Shown here: positions 7,786 to 16,066 of the stretch, in pieces
How positions within the stretch are numbered: position 1 is the first letter of the stretch
Layout: each line of letters starts with the position of its first letter
DNA from: CAZEER01 sp964511215
GTDB taxonomy: Bacteria; Fidelibacterota; Marinisomatia; Marinisomatales; UBA1611
DNA length: 23,872 nt
Direction: 5' to 3'
Assembly: GCA_964511215.1 (NCBI GenBank)
Contig: CAZEER010000033.1
Coordinates: 1-23,872 of the forward strand
Notes under the pieces: model-generated
Told to the model about the DNA's origin: nothing
Seen by the model: only the letters and a program-made list of their open reading frames with translations
The model's database searches: none
Position numbers and translations under genes: made by a program

Positions 7786-9858
7786 TTATATTAGTTCCAA
7801 ATTATTGAAGTAATGATCATAGTTTTTTATAAATGTTTCCCTAATTAATCTGTGTGTTTGATCTTTTAAACTCTGATCCTCGGCAATTAAGTCAAATGCT
7901 ATTTTTCTAGCTTTTTTTATTATTGATTTATCCTTAACTAAATCTGCAATCTTATATTGAAAAAAACCTGACTGGTTTAGGCCAAGAATATTTCCTGGAC
8001 CTCGTAAGGCAAGATCTTCATCGGCAATATCAAAACCATTATTTGTTCTTTCCATAATTTTTAAACGTCGGTTGGAAATATCTGAATTCTCTCTTTTAAC
8101 TAAAATACAGAAACTTTTTTCCGATCCTCTTCCTACACGACCTCTTAATTGATGAAGTTGTGTCAATCCAAATCTCTCAGCATTCTCAACAATCATAACA
8201 GATGCATTAGGAATATCTAAGCCCACTTCCACTACTGTTGTTGCAAATAAAATATTTATCTTATTTTTTTTAAAATTTTCTATAACATCATCTTTTTCTT
8301 CCAAACTCATTTTGCCATGCACAAGTCCAGCTCGAAATTTTGAGAACTCTGATTCTGCTAATTTTTCAAATGCTTCAACAACCGCAATCAAATCTAATTT
8401 TTCGGATTCTTCAACAAGTGGATAGACTATTATACACTGTCTACCCAAATTCATTTCATCTCTTATAAAATTATATACTTTATCCAACCTATGAGGATCT
8501 ACAACTTTTGTTGTTACTGGGATCCGATTTGCTGGAAGTTCATCTATAATTGATAAATCCATATCACCATGGTATGTTATTGCAAGAGTTCTAGGAATCG
8601 GAGTCGCAGTCATTGACATAAAATGTGGATTTTTACCCTTTTTCAGCAAATTACTCCTTTGATTTACTCCAAATTTGTGTTGTTCATCTATGATTACTAG
8701 CCCAAGATTTTTAAATGTTATATTATCCTGTATTATAGAATGTGTCCCAATTACAATTGGAATCTTACCGTTTTTTAAACCATCTAATATTGGTATTTTT
8801 TCTGAATCTTTAAGCTTACCTATTAAAAGAGCACAGGGAACATTTACTTTATCAAATTCCTTTTTAAAAGTGTGAAAATGTTGCCTCGCTAATATTTCTG
8901 TTGGGGCCATAATCGCTACCTGCACATTATTGCCAATAGCTAAGGCAGAGATTAAAATAGATACAATAGTCTTTCCGCATCCTACATCCCCTTGAAGTAA
9001 TCGATTCATTGGAGTAGTTAATTGTAAATCGATACGTGCTTCACGAATCACCTTTTTTTGTGAATTAGTTAATTCAAATTCTAGGCTCTCGGAAATAGCT
9101 TTAAAATATGGCCCTATATCCGTTAAAGATTTTGTCCCCAATGTTTTAATATTTTTTTTTCGCAATGCTACAACAAGTTGTAGAAAAAAATGTTCATTAA
9201 ACTTTAACCGTCTTATCGCAGCATTCAATTCATGTAAATCTTTAGAAAAATGAATATTACGCAATGCATTTTCTAATGATACCAGTCCATTTTCATTTAA
9301 AATATATTTAGGAAATAATTCGGGGATTACCACATTTGAATCAAGAATATTTTTAACAATTTTCCTAAAATTTCTTTGTTCTAAACCCGCAGATTTCAAC
9401 TCTTGTGTTAAGGGATAATGAGGTATGATTCTACCAGTGAGAATTGGATCTTCATCTTTTTCCAAAATTTCGAATTCTGGATGAGTAATGGAAAAACCAT
9501 TATACCATTCTATTCTACCATAAATTGCTAATCTTATTCCTATTTTTAATTTATGTTTAATATATCGACTTCCATTAAACCATGATAAAGTCAAAAAACC
9601 TGTGCCATCTGAAACTATTACTTGAAAAATCTTGCCACGGCGTAGCGATTTTTCCCCAAATGTCTCTACTGTCACAACAAGCGTTGCACTGTTACCTTGA
9701 ATTAATCTGTTAATTGGGGTTACAGAAGTGTGGTCTAAATGTTTTCTTGGAAAATAATATAATATATCATTAATTGTAAAAATACCATGATCATTAAAGG
9801 CTTTCGTCCGAAGAGGTCCAATTCCCTTAACTAATGATATAGGAGAATTAAGCTCCAA
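7786..9858 (-). CDS. recG: ATP-dependent DNA helicase RecG
   Basis: RecG is a double-stranded DNA translocase that regresses stalled forks and processes recombination branch points. The N-terminal SLVKGIGPLRTKAF segment and OB-fold wedge domain (to about residue 150) precede two helicase lobes. Walker A is GDVGCGKT at 290-297, the DEAD-box is DEQHKFGV at 391-398, motif III is TATPIPRT at 417-424, and lobe 2 has the QLRGRVGRG motif. The 690-aa length matches E. coli RecG (693). The start is TTG at 9858: an in-frame TAA lies 15 nt upstream with no ATG or GTG between, and the conserved N-terminus begins immediately after. A GGAA about 8 nt upstream may serve as a weak ribosome binding site. It lies 20 nt after the DUF4139 gene and is probably in the valS operon. 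Walker A carries Cys where RecG usually has Ser. Confidence 0.96.
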   Translation of the reverse strand: MELNSPISLVKGIGPLRTKAFNDHGIFTINDILYYFPRKHLDHTSVTPINRLIQGNSATLVVTVETFGEKSLRRGKIFQVIVSDGTGFLTLSWFNGSRYIKHKLKIGIRLAIYGRIEWYNGFSITHPEFEILEKDEDPILTGRIIPHYPLTQELKSAGLEQRNFRKIVKNILDSNVVIPELFPKYILNENGLVSLENALRNIHFSKDLHELNAAIRRLKFNEHFFLQLVVALRKKNIKTLGTKSLTDIGPYFKAISESLEFELTNSQKKVIREARIDLQLTTPMNRLLQGDVGCGKTIVSILISALAIGNNVQVAIMAPTEILARQHFHTFKKEFDKVNVPCALLIGKLKDSEKIPILDGLKNGKIPIVIGTHSIIQDNITFKNLGLVIIDEQHKFGVNQRSNLLKKGKNPHFMSMTATPIPRTLAITYHGDMDLSIIDELPANRIPVTTKVVDPHRLDKVYNFIRDEMNLGRQCIIVYPLVEESEKLDLIAVVEAFEKLAESEFSKFRAGLVHGKMSLEEKDDVIENFKKNKINILFATTVVEVGLDIPNASVMIVENAERFGLTQLHQLRGRVGRGSEKSFCILVKRENSDISNRRLKIMERTNNGFDIADEDLALRGPGNILGLNQSGFFQYKIADLVKDKSIIKKARKIAFDLIAEDQSLKDQTHRLIRETFIKNYDHYFNNLELI

Positions 9859-9878
9859 AAAGATTTCCGTTTAAGCGA

Positions 9879-11225
9879 TTAATTCCATTCTTTTCGATAA
9901 GTATAGTAAACACTTTTTGTCTCACCAGCCTGCACAGATAAAGGGAAATGAATTGTGGATGCATTCTTTTTCTGGTAATTAAGTGACTCATCTTTAATGA
10001 TCCAATCACCATTAATATGTTCAACAAGTAGAACGTCTACTTCCTCATTGCGAGCATTAGTTACTTTTATTTCAATCACTGCTTCTTCACTTTTTCTTTG
10101 TCGATCATAATTTAGAACTTTACGATTCCCTATCACATCAAATGCTCGACCAGATGTTAACTTAGTAAATTGCCCCTTGGGTACTTGACCCATTTTATCT
10201 GCCCCTATATACTCTAAACCATTAGAATTCAAATATGAATACATTTCTACTTTACCCCCCGGTAATGAGATACCTAAACCATTTGATTCTGTATTTTCCA
10301 TAGTTAGTTGTACTTCTAGTGGTTCTTCTTTTTGTCTTCTTTCACTATTTTCAAAAACATATTTTTTATTGTACCCTACTTCCAAAGGCCCATACATTCT
10401 TATAGTAATATTTTCTTTCGCCCCTATATTATGTTTATCATTCAGAGAATAAATGTGATAATCACCCAATTCATCCTTTTCCATCATAGGCATTTTCTCT
10501 TTCTGCGTTGGCATTTGCATTGACCTATTAATCCGTTCAGGTTTAGGTGCTCTAATTACTGCTTTATTTAGATTTCCTTCAACTAACTGTAATATTGCAT
10601 TTTCGAATAACATATCAGAACTATTGGAAATAACGGCTTCTGCAATTAGCTCCCCCTTTGATTCATTAAGCATTTTTAAGCGATAAACTGTACTCCAAGA
10701 AAAATTACTAGATTTATAAACTAATTCACCTTCCACTACTTTTCTAGATTTAGAATTTAAATCCCATGACAGATAGGGTTTAAATGTAGGCAAACCTATA
10801 TCTTTATTTTTACTCCCTACATAATCTACCTCACGTCTATTAAATGATATTATCCCTGACTGATGCATCACAGTAATATATTCCGTATTTATTTCTAACA
10901 ATGTGCCTTTTACAAGTTTGCCATCTTTAGGTTTGACTTGAATTTCATCCCCACATAATTCATTAAAATATTCTTTGCCTGAAAAAATATTTTCATTAAA
11001 CCTCTGAGAGAGAATATCTACATCATCTAGATTTAAAAAAGGAGTCTCACGATGAATACCGTTTGGGAGATTACCCCAAGTAATATTACTGTAACCAGAA
11101 GGTATTCGCCAACTTACAGGTTGTTTAATAAGAGCTGTACCATCTTTATATATTGTAAGAGTTGCATTTTCTGACTGCGCAATCAACAATGAAAAACTTA
11201 TAACATAAAAAACAATATATTTCAT
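9879..11225 (-). CDS. DUF4139 domain exported protein
   Basis: An exported protein of unknown function with the DUF4139 mucoidy-inhibitor-like architecture. Residues 1-17 form a signal peptide ending ...LLIAQ. The following segment, ATLTIYKDGTALIKQPVSW, is the usual opening, where a short strand pattern 'Y.dG.ALV' precedes the beta-rich domain. The central region (about 160-230) contains FSWSTVYRLKML and AVISNSSDMLFENA, comparable to the conserved 'W...Y.l....' and 'N.sg.dw.na.l.l' blocks of the family. The C-terminal half is beta-rich and includes KVTNARNEEVDVLLVEH and YYTYRKEW. At 448 aa it is shorter than DUF4139 proteins that also have a coiled-coil N-terminal domain, which is absent here. 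Its ATG overlaps the valS stop by 4 nt (ATGA), so it is likely translationally coupled to valS. A link to tRNA charging is not implied. Confidence 0.78.
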   Translation of the reverse strand: MKYIVFYVISFSLLIAQSENATLTIYKDGTALIKQPVSWRIPSGYSNITWGNLPNGIHRETPFLNLDDVDILSQRFNENIFSGKEYFNELCGDEIQVKPKDGKLVKGTLLEINTEYITVMHQSGIISFNRREVDYVGSKNKDIGLPTFKPYLSWDLNSKSRKVVEGELVYKSSNFSWSTVYRLKMLNESKGELIAEAVISNSSDMLFENAILQLVEGNLNKAVIRAPKPERINRSMQMPTQKEKMPMMEKDELGDYHIYSLNDKHNIGAKENITIRMYGPLEVGYNKKYVFENSERRQKEEPLEVQLTMENTESNGLGISLPGGKVEMYSYLNSNGLEYIGADKMGQVPKGQFTKLTSGRAFDVIGNRKVLNYDRQRKSEEAVIEIKVTNARNEEVDVLLVEHINGDWIIKDESLNYQKKNASTIHFPLSVQAGETKSVYYTYRKEWN

Positions 11226-13855
11226 TTCAGCAATTCTAGGTTCAGAGTCAATTTTTCTAGTTCTTCATTTAATTTTTTTTGATTAGAACGTTCTTTATTA
11301 ACAACCATTTCAGGTGCTCTTTTAAGAAAATTTTCATTAGTTAGCTTTGAATTAATTCCATTAAGAAGACGATTTATTTCTTTTGTACGCTTATTCATTC
11401 TCACTTTTTCCTCATCCAAATTTACTAAACCTCCCAGTGGAATGTATAATTCCATACCGGCTGCAATAGCGGTTGCTGCTTGCTTTGGTTTCTCAATGTT
11501 TTCACCCATGAAAATATTTTTTGTTCTGCTTAAGGACTTTAGTAAGTCGATATGCTTGTTTAATAAAAATTTTTGATTATTTTCACATCTGATACTGAGA
11601 TCCGAAAATTTTGATGGCATTACGTTCATTCTACTTCTTATAGAACGAATAGATGTAATTATTTCTTGTAAAAAAAACATTTCTTTCTCAGCATTATCAT
11701 CCAAAAAGTTGCCCTCTCTTGGCCAGTGCTCTACAATTATATCACCGTCATTTTCTTTTTTGAAAAAAGACCACAATTCTTCTGTAATAAATGGAGAGAA
11801 TGGATGTAATAAAGTTATAACAGTACGTATACATTGTATTGCAACAATTTTAGAGATTTCAGCTGCCTGTTCATCATTTTTATAAAAACGTACTTTTGCA
11901 ATCTCTATATACCAATCACAAAAATCGTTCCAGGTAAAATCATATAAACATTTTGCTGCTTCATTAAAATGAAAACGATCCAATTGATAGTTACAATTAA
12001 CAACCATTTTGGACATTCTACTAAGGATCCACCGTTCTGGCATTTCCAAGTGTTCAACATCTAAGTTAATATCTAATTTATTTTTGCCAGCAATATTCAT
12101 TTTTATAAACCTACAGGCATTCCATAGTTTATTAATAAAATTCCTGCCAACTTCAAGGCGATCCTTTGAAAAAAGAACATCCAGTCCTTGAGGAGCCATT
12201 AACATCACTCCAAACCGCACAGCGTCAGTCCCATATTCATTAAACAAGTCAAATGGATCTGGCGAATTCCCAAGTGATTTGCTAAGCTTTTTCCCTGTGC
12301 TATCTCTTAAAATTGATGTGAAATAGACATCCCTAAATGGAGCCTCACCCATAAATTCATAACCCGTAATTATCATTCTAGCTACCCAGAAAAAAATAAT
12401 GTCGGGACCTGTTACAAGCGTATTGGTAGGGTAAAATTTATTTAAATTCTCATCATGGTCAGGCCATGAATGCACTCCAATAGGCCATAGCCACGAGCTA
12501 GCCCAAGTATCCAAAACATCAGGATCCTGATCCCAATTTTCTATATCATTTGGGCCATCTATAGAAACATGAAGAATTTTTTTATTATCTTTTCGGTACC
12601 AGACAGGTATTTGATGCCCCCACCATAATTGCCTACTAATACACCAATCTTTTATATTCCCCATCCAGTGATTATATGTTTTTTCCCAGTGAGGGGGATG
12701 AAATCTGATTCTACCATTATTTACAGCTTCTAAGGCAGGGCTTGCAAGATCTTCCATTTTCATAAACCATTGCTCAGACATATAAAATTCAATAGGAACT
12801 TGTCCTCTCTCTGAAAAACCAACTTTATTGACATATTCTTCTTTTTTATAAAGATACCCAGAATCTTCTATATCTTTCAGAACAGCTTTCCTCGCATTTT
12901 CACGCGACATTCCTATATACTTTTCTGGAACATTTGCATTTAGAGATGCATCATCATTCATTATATTAATAAATTCAAGATTGTGTCTCTCGCCCATAGA
13001 AAAATCATTTGGATCATGGCCAGGAGTAACTTTCACACAACCTGTCCCAAATTCTGGGTCTACATATTCATCTCCAATTATGGGAATCTGCCTTTCTACC
13101 AAAGGTAGTAAAACTTTTTTACCTATTAAATGCCTATACCTTTTATCATTGGGGTGAACTGCTACAGCTGTATCACCAAGCATTGTCTCAGGTCTAGTAG
13201 TAGCAACAATAATAAAATCATCGGAATTATGTATAGGATAGCGAAAATGCCATAGATACCCCTTCATCTCTTTATGTATAACTTCTTCATCGCTGATTGC
13301 AGACTTAGATATGGGGCACCAGTTGACTAACCTATTACCTTTATATATTAATCCTTTTTCATAGAGTTTAACAAAAGCGGTTAGCACAGCTTTTGTATAA
13401 CTAGCATCCATAGTAAATCTCTCTTTATCCCAATCACAAGAACATCCCAACTTCTTAAGCTGCCTGATAATAATTCCACCATATTTTTTTTTCCACTCCC
13501 AAGCATGGGTTAAAAATTCTTCTCGGCTTAGATCATTTTTTTTGATGTTTTTTTCTTTTAGCATAGCCACAACCTTTGCTTCAGTTGCAATTGAAGCATG
13601 ATCAGTGCCTGGTATCCAACAAGCTTCTTTACCTTCCATACGGGCTTTTCGAATTAAAATATCTTGTATAGTATTATTCAGAACATGCCCCACTGTAAGC
13701 ATCCCTGTTACATTTGGAGGAGGAATAACAATAGTATAAGATTCTTTTTCTGATTTTGGATCAGCAGAAAAATATTTTTTTTTGAGCCAATGTGCATACC
13801 ATTTTTCTTCAACTGGAGCGGGATTGTAGGCTTTCTCTAATTCTTGTCTAGGCAT
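11222..13855 (-). CDS. valS: valine--tRNA ligase
   Basis: Class I aminoacyl-tRNA synthetase charging tRNA-Val in the cytoplasm, with editing of misactivated threonine. IPPPNVTGMLTVGHVLN (about 45-60) holds the HIGH-type signature as TVGH at 54-57. The TTRPETMLGDTAVAVHP block at about 219-235 marks the CP1 editing domain. DVLDTWASSWLWPIG (446-460) is the ValRS-specific motif, and KKLSKSLGN places the KMSKS loop at 523-527. An anticodon-binding domain follows, with a C-terminal coiled-coil arm rich in K, E and N in the last 70 residues. The length of 877 aa is normal. The first His of HIGH is Thr and the Met of KMSKS is Leu. It heads the minus-strand block and its stop overlaps the DUF4139 start. 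No Shine-Dalgarno is visible; AT-rich sequence directly precedes the ATG. Confidence 0.96.
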   Translation of the reverse strand: MPRQELEKAYNPAPVEEKWYAHWLKKKYFSADPKSEKESYTIVIPPPNVTGMLTVGHVLNNTIQDILIRKARMEGKEACWIPGTDHASIATEAKVVAMLKEKNIKKNDLSREEFLTHAWEWKKKYGGIIIRQLKKLGCSCDWDKERFTMDASYTKAVLTAFVKLYEKGLIYKGNRLVNWCPISKSAISDEEVIHKEMKGYLWHFRYPIHNSDDFIIVATTRPETMLGDTAVAVHPNDKRYRHLIGKKVLLPLVERQIPIIGDEYVDPEFGTGCVKVTPGHDPNDFSMGERHNLEFINIMNDDASLNANVPEKYIGMSRENARKAVLKDIEDSGYLYKKEEYVNKVGFSERGQVPIEFYMSEQWFMKMEDLASPALEAVNNGRIRFHPPHWEKTYNHWMGNIKDWCISRQLWWGHQIPVWYRKDNKKILHVSIDGPNDIENWDQDPDVLDTWASSWLWPIGVHSWPDHDENLNKFYPTNTLVTGPDIIFFWVARMIITGYEFMGEAPFRDVYFTSILRDSTGKKLSKSLGNSPDPFDLFNEYGTDAVRFGVMLMAPQGLDVLFSKDRLEVGRNFINKLWNACRFIKMNIAGKNKLDINLDVEHLEMPERWILSRMSKMVVNCNYQLDRFHFNEAAKCLYDFTWNDFCDWYIEIAKVRFYKNDEQAAEISKIVAIQCIRTVITLLHPFSPFITEELWSFFKKENDGDIIVEHWPREGNFLDDNAEKEMFFLQEIITSIRSIRSRMNVMPSKFSDLSIRCENNQKFLLNKHIDLLKSLSRTKNIFMGENIEKPKQAATAIAAGMELYIPLGGLVNLDEEKVRMNKRTKEINRLLNGINSKLTNENFLKRAPEMVVNKERSNQKKLNEELEKLTLNLELLK

Positions 13856-14022
13856 ATTTTATAAGTAGTAAATTGGATATCATGTTCAAATAATAGTCAA
13901 TATTTTACAACATTTCGAAACTTCATACATTGGAAACATGGGTAATCATGGAAAGTATTACAAATGGTAAATATTTTTAGATTAATCGTAATATTAGCTA
14001 AACAGCGTCTAGGATATAATTT
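13856..14022. promoter_or_regulatory. divergent intergenic region between valS and the 14023 gene
   Basis: At 167 nt this is the longest gene-free stretch in the window. Its position between divergent genes means it should hold promoters for both blocks. A dyad GTAAT-N10-ATTAC lies at 13942-13961 and could be an operator, though five-base arms occur by chance. A TATAAT at 14015-14020 is only two bases before the ATG of the plus gene and is therefore too close to act as its -10 element with that start. I found no T-box features ahead of valS: there is no AGGGTGG-type antiterminator sequence and too little leader. No RNA gene is apparent. Confidence 0.4.
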
Positions 14023-15165
14023 ATGTTACTATCATCGCATGGCCAGATTTTAAGCGATCTTAATTTTTGGATGTTTTTCATCCCATTTATTTTTATTCTA
14101 GTACATCTTATTCTTTTAATGATTATTATTCCTCAATGGCTTATGGATGGATATTTTGATCCAAAGGGAAGAAAAGAAAAAAAATATTCAAAGCTCACAG
14201 CCATTGCTAATGATTTAGGGATAGAAAATAAAACTGTAGTACCGCAGAAAAATCTGAATTTTATTTCTTGGTTAGTATATCAAAAAAAAGTCAGAGATTA
14301 TTATTCACCCTTTGTAAATAATATTGGCGAGATAGAAGGCAATGTCTGGGATCATCAGAAAAAAGCAAAACCTGATTCCATCCCAAGATATTTCTATGGA
14401 GCACTGTTTTCAAGACAACCTTTGTCAGATATTTTATGCACTAAAGATTCCGTAGATCCATATATAATGGTTGCAACTCAACGAATTCCAAAGGGGAAAA
14501 ATAAGGCTATCTACAATCGTATTATTCATTTCAGATCTAATATTCTTGACTTGCCCAAATGTGACGTTGACCCAACACATGAATGGATAGATAGTATATC
14601 GCCAACGCCTGATGATATAAATTTTTATTCTGATGAAGAATTTTCTAAAAAATTTGACTTAACTGGAGATAATCAAGCAAAAATTAGAGCGCTCTTTAAC
14701 GAAGATGTGCGAAAAATTATGATTGAGAATCCTGATTGGACCTGGAAGTTTGACAACAATTCCATTTTAATAAAATATAGAATAAATATTCAGGAATTAA
14801 ATGAAATGGAGGATATAAAACCCTCTCTTGGTGAACTCTCCAAACTACAGAAAAAATTAAAAACAACTGATATCACAGTATTACCGACTAAAGAAGAGAT
14901 TGAAGCAGATACACCAAAAGAAATCATTGATAAAAAACTGTATAACAAACGGATGACTATTTTTGGGTGCGTGTTAGGTTGTGGTATTTTTTTAATTTTG
15001 CTTGGATTTTTTATGTTATTGGGGTTTTTTGTTAGAATTGATTTTGTATTTCTCTTCCAAGGACTTTTTGCAGAATTCATTGGGGTTTCATTGTTTCTAT
15101 ATGGTAAATCTGAGTGGAAACGTAATAAAAGATTAAAGGTAGATGGACAAGTTGAAAAAAATTAA
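14023..15165 (+). CDS. membrane protein of unknown function, three predicted TM segments
   Basis: I do not recognise this protein. It has 380 residues with one N-terminal transmembrane helix at about 14-37, then a large hydrophilic domain of roughly 270 residues (40-310). The C-terminus has a hydrophobic hairpin at about 311-337 and 338-361, and the tail is basic (KSEWKRNKRLK). The positive-inside rule is ambiguous. The soluble part is rich in aromatic and charged residues, with segments such as PRYFYGALFSRQ, PYIMVATQRIP and DWTWKFDNNSILIKYRINIQ. It shows no nucleotide-binding, protease or heme motif I can name. There is no signal peptidase site or lipobox. It starts the plus-strand block and lies 33 nt before the aminotransferase gene, so the two may be co-transcribed. 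The AT-rich region before the ATG lacks a Shine-Dalgarno. Confidence 0.75.
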   Translation: MLLSSHGQILSDLNFWMFFIPFIFILVHLILLMIIIPQWLMDGYFDPKGRKEKKYSKLTAIANDLGIENKTVVPQKNLNFISWLVYQKKVRDYYSPFVNNIGEIEGNVWDHQKKAKPDSIPRYFYGALFSRQPLSDILCTKDSVDPYIMVATQRIPKGKNKAIYNRIIHFRSNILDLPKCDVDPTHEWIDSISPTPDDINFYSDEEFSKKFDLTGDNQAKIRALFNEDVRKIMIENPDWTWKFDNNSILIKYRINIQELNEMEDIKPSLGELSKLQKKLKTTDITVLPTKEEIEADTPKEIIDKKLYNKRMTIFGCVLGCGIFLILLGFFMLLGFFVRIDFVFLFQGLFAEFIGVSLFLYGKSEWKRNKRLKVDGQVEKN

Positions 15166-15198
15166 AATACTAAAATGTCTTTTCACCACCGCTAAATT

Positions 15199-15981
15199 AT
15201 GATTAAAGCTCTTGTAAATTGGAATTGGGAATCCTTTGATGATGATGAACTCCAACCTGGAACAGATTCTTTTAGTTTTGGCTATGGTTTATATGAAACC
15301 TTTCGAACCAAAAACTACAAACCTATTTTCCTTAATCAGCACCTAAGACGACTATTTAATTCTGCTGAAACAATCAATCTTAAAATACCATATTCATGTT
15401 CAGAAATTGAAAAAATGATCTACACTGTTATAACGGGATTTCATGAAAAAGATCAAAGAGCGCGTATTATTGCTGTACCAGAGAAAGTGATTATTTATAC
15501 TACAGCCCTCAATTTTGATGAAAAAATTTATGAAGGTATCTCAACTTTAACTGTATCTACTCAAAGAGATAATCCAAAGATTAAAACAACCGATTATACA
15601 AATTGCTTAGATGCATATAAAATTGCACAGAATAAGAACTGCTTTGATGCAATACTAATAGATGATAAGAATCAAGTATTAGAGGGAAGCCGTAGTAATA
15701 TATTTTGGATAATGAACAATTCTTTATTTACTCGGAAAGACAATGTCCTTCCAGGTATAACGAGACAAATAATCATTGAAAACTCCCCCTACCCTATAGT
15801 CTATGATCATCTAAACATATTTGATTTTAAAAGATTAGACGAGCTATTCTTAACTAACAGTGGTTCTGGGATTATTCCTGTTTCAAAGATTGATTCAACC
15901 TTCATTGGTAAAGCTTGCCCGGGATCAATAACAATTAAACTTCTCAAACTTTATGACAGTTTGGTAAGAAAAACTGTTTAA
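15199..15981 (+). CDS. class IV PLP-dependent aminotransferase (PabC/Dat/IlvE type, substrate unresolved)
   Basis: A fold-type IV PLP enzyme; members are branched-chain aminotransferases, D-amino-acid aminotransferases or 4-amino-4-deoxychorismate lyases. FSFGYGLYETFRT at 25-37 is the substrate-loop motif, followed by an Arg-rich RHLRRLF-like segment (NQHLRRLF). KIKTTDY holds the presumed Schiff-base lysine at K129. DAILIDDKNQVLEGSRSNIF has E162, expected to contact the PLP pyridine nitrogen, and LPGITRQ at 184-190 is the phosphate-binding region. TNSGSGIIPVSKID near the C-terminus is also typical. At 260 aa it is slightly shorter than the usual 270-300. The lyase activity would serve folate synthesis, but no pabA/pabB or ilv gene is nearby, so I leave the symbol blank. 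It follows the 14023 gene by 33 nt and precedes the RND gene by 85 nt. Confidence 0.87.
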   Translation: MIKALVNWNWESFDDDELQPGTDSFSFGYGLYETFRTKNYKPIFLNQHLRRLFNSAETINLKIPYSCSEIEKMIYTVITGFHEKDQRARIIAVPEKVIIYTTALNFDEKIYEGISTLTVSTQRDNPKIKTTDYTNCLDAYKIAQNKNCFDAILIDDKNQVLEGSRSNIFWIMNNSLFTRKDNVLPGITRQIIIENSPYPIVYDHLNIFDFKRLDELFLTNSGSGIIPVSKIDSTFIGKACPGSITIKLLKLYDSLVRKTV

Positions 15982-16066
15982 TCATAAAATATCATAGGCC
16001 ACATATTTTTTTCACAATAATTTATACCTAGGGCGTTTATTATTTATTGCAAATTTATTTTAATAC
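15982..16066 (+). promoter_or_regulatory. 85-nt gap that may carry the promoter of the envelope-transport cluster
   Basis: This is the widest gap in the plus-strand block. It separates the aminotransferase from six tightly spaced transport genes, so it is the natural place for their promoter. The sequence is very AT-rich. It includes a run of seven T at about 16006-16012 and the palindrome CCTAGG near 16028. I see no strong -35/-10 pair and no convincing terminator stem, so read-through from upstream is equally possible. Confidence 0.25.

Noticed and set aside
14015..14020. Perfect TATAAT just before the 14023 start
   Set aside because: It lies only two bases before the ATG, so transcription would start inside the coding region. 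AT-rich sequence before starts is common in this window, so it is likely part of the translation-start context.
13856..14022. T-box or other riboswitch ahead of valS
   Set aside because: The gap is only 167 nt, shared by two promoters, with no T-box consensus and no terminator/antiterminator stem.
16006..16012. T-run after the aminotransferase as a terminator
   Set aside because: There is no GC-rich stem before it; T-runs are common in this AT-rich sequence.
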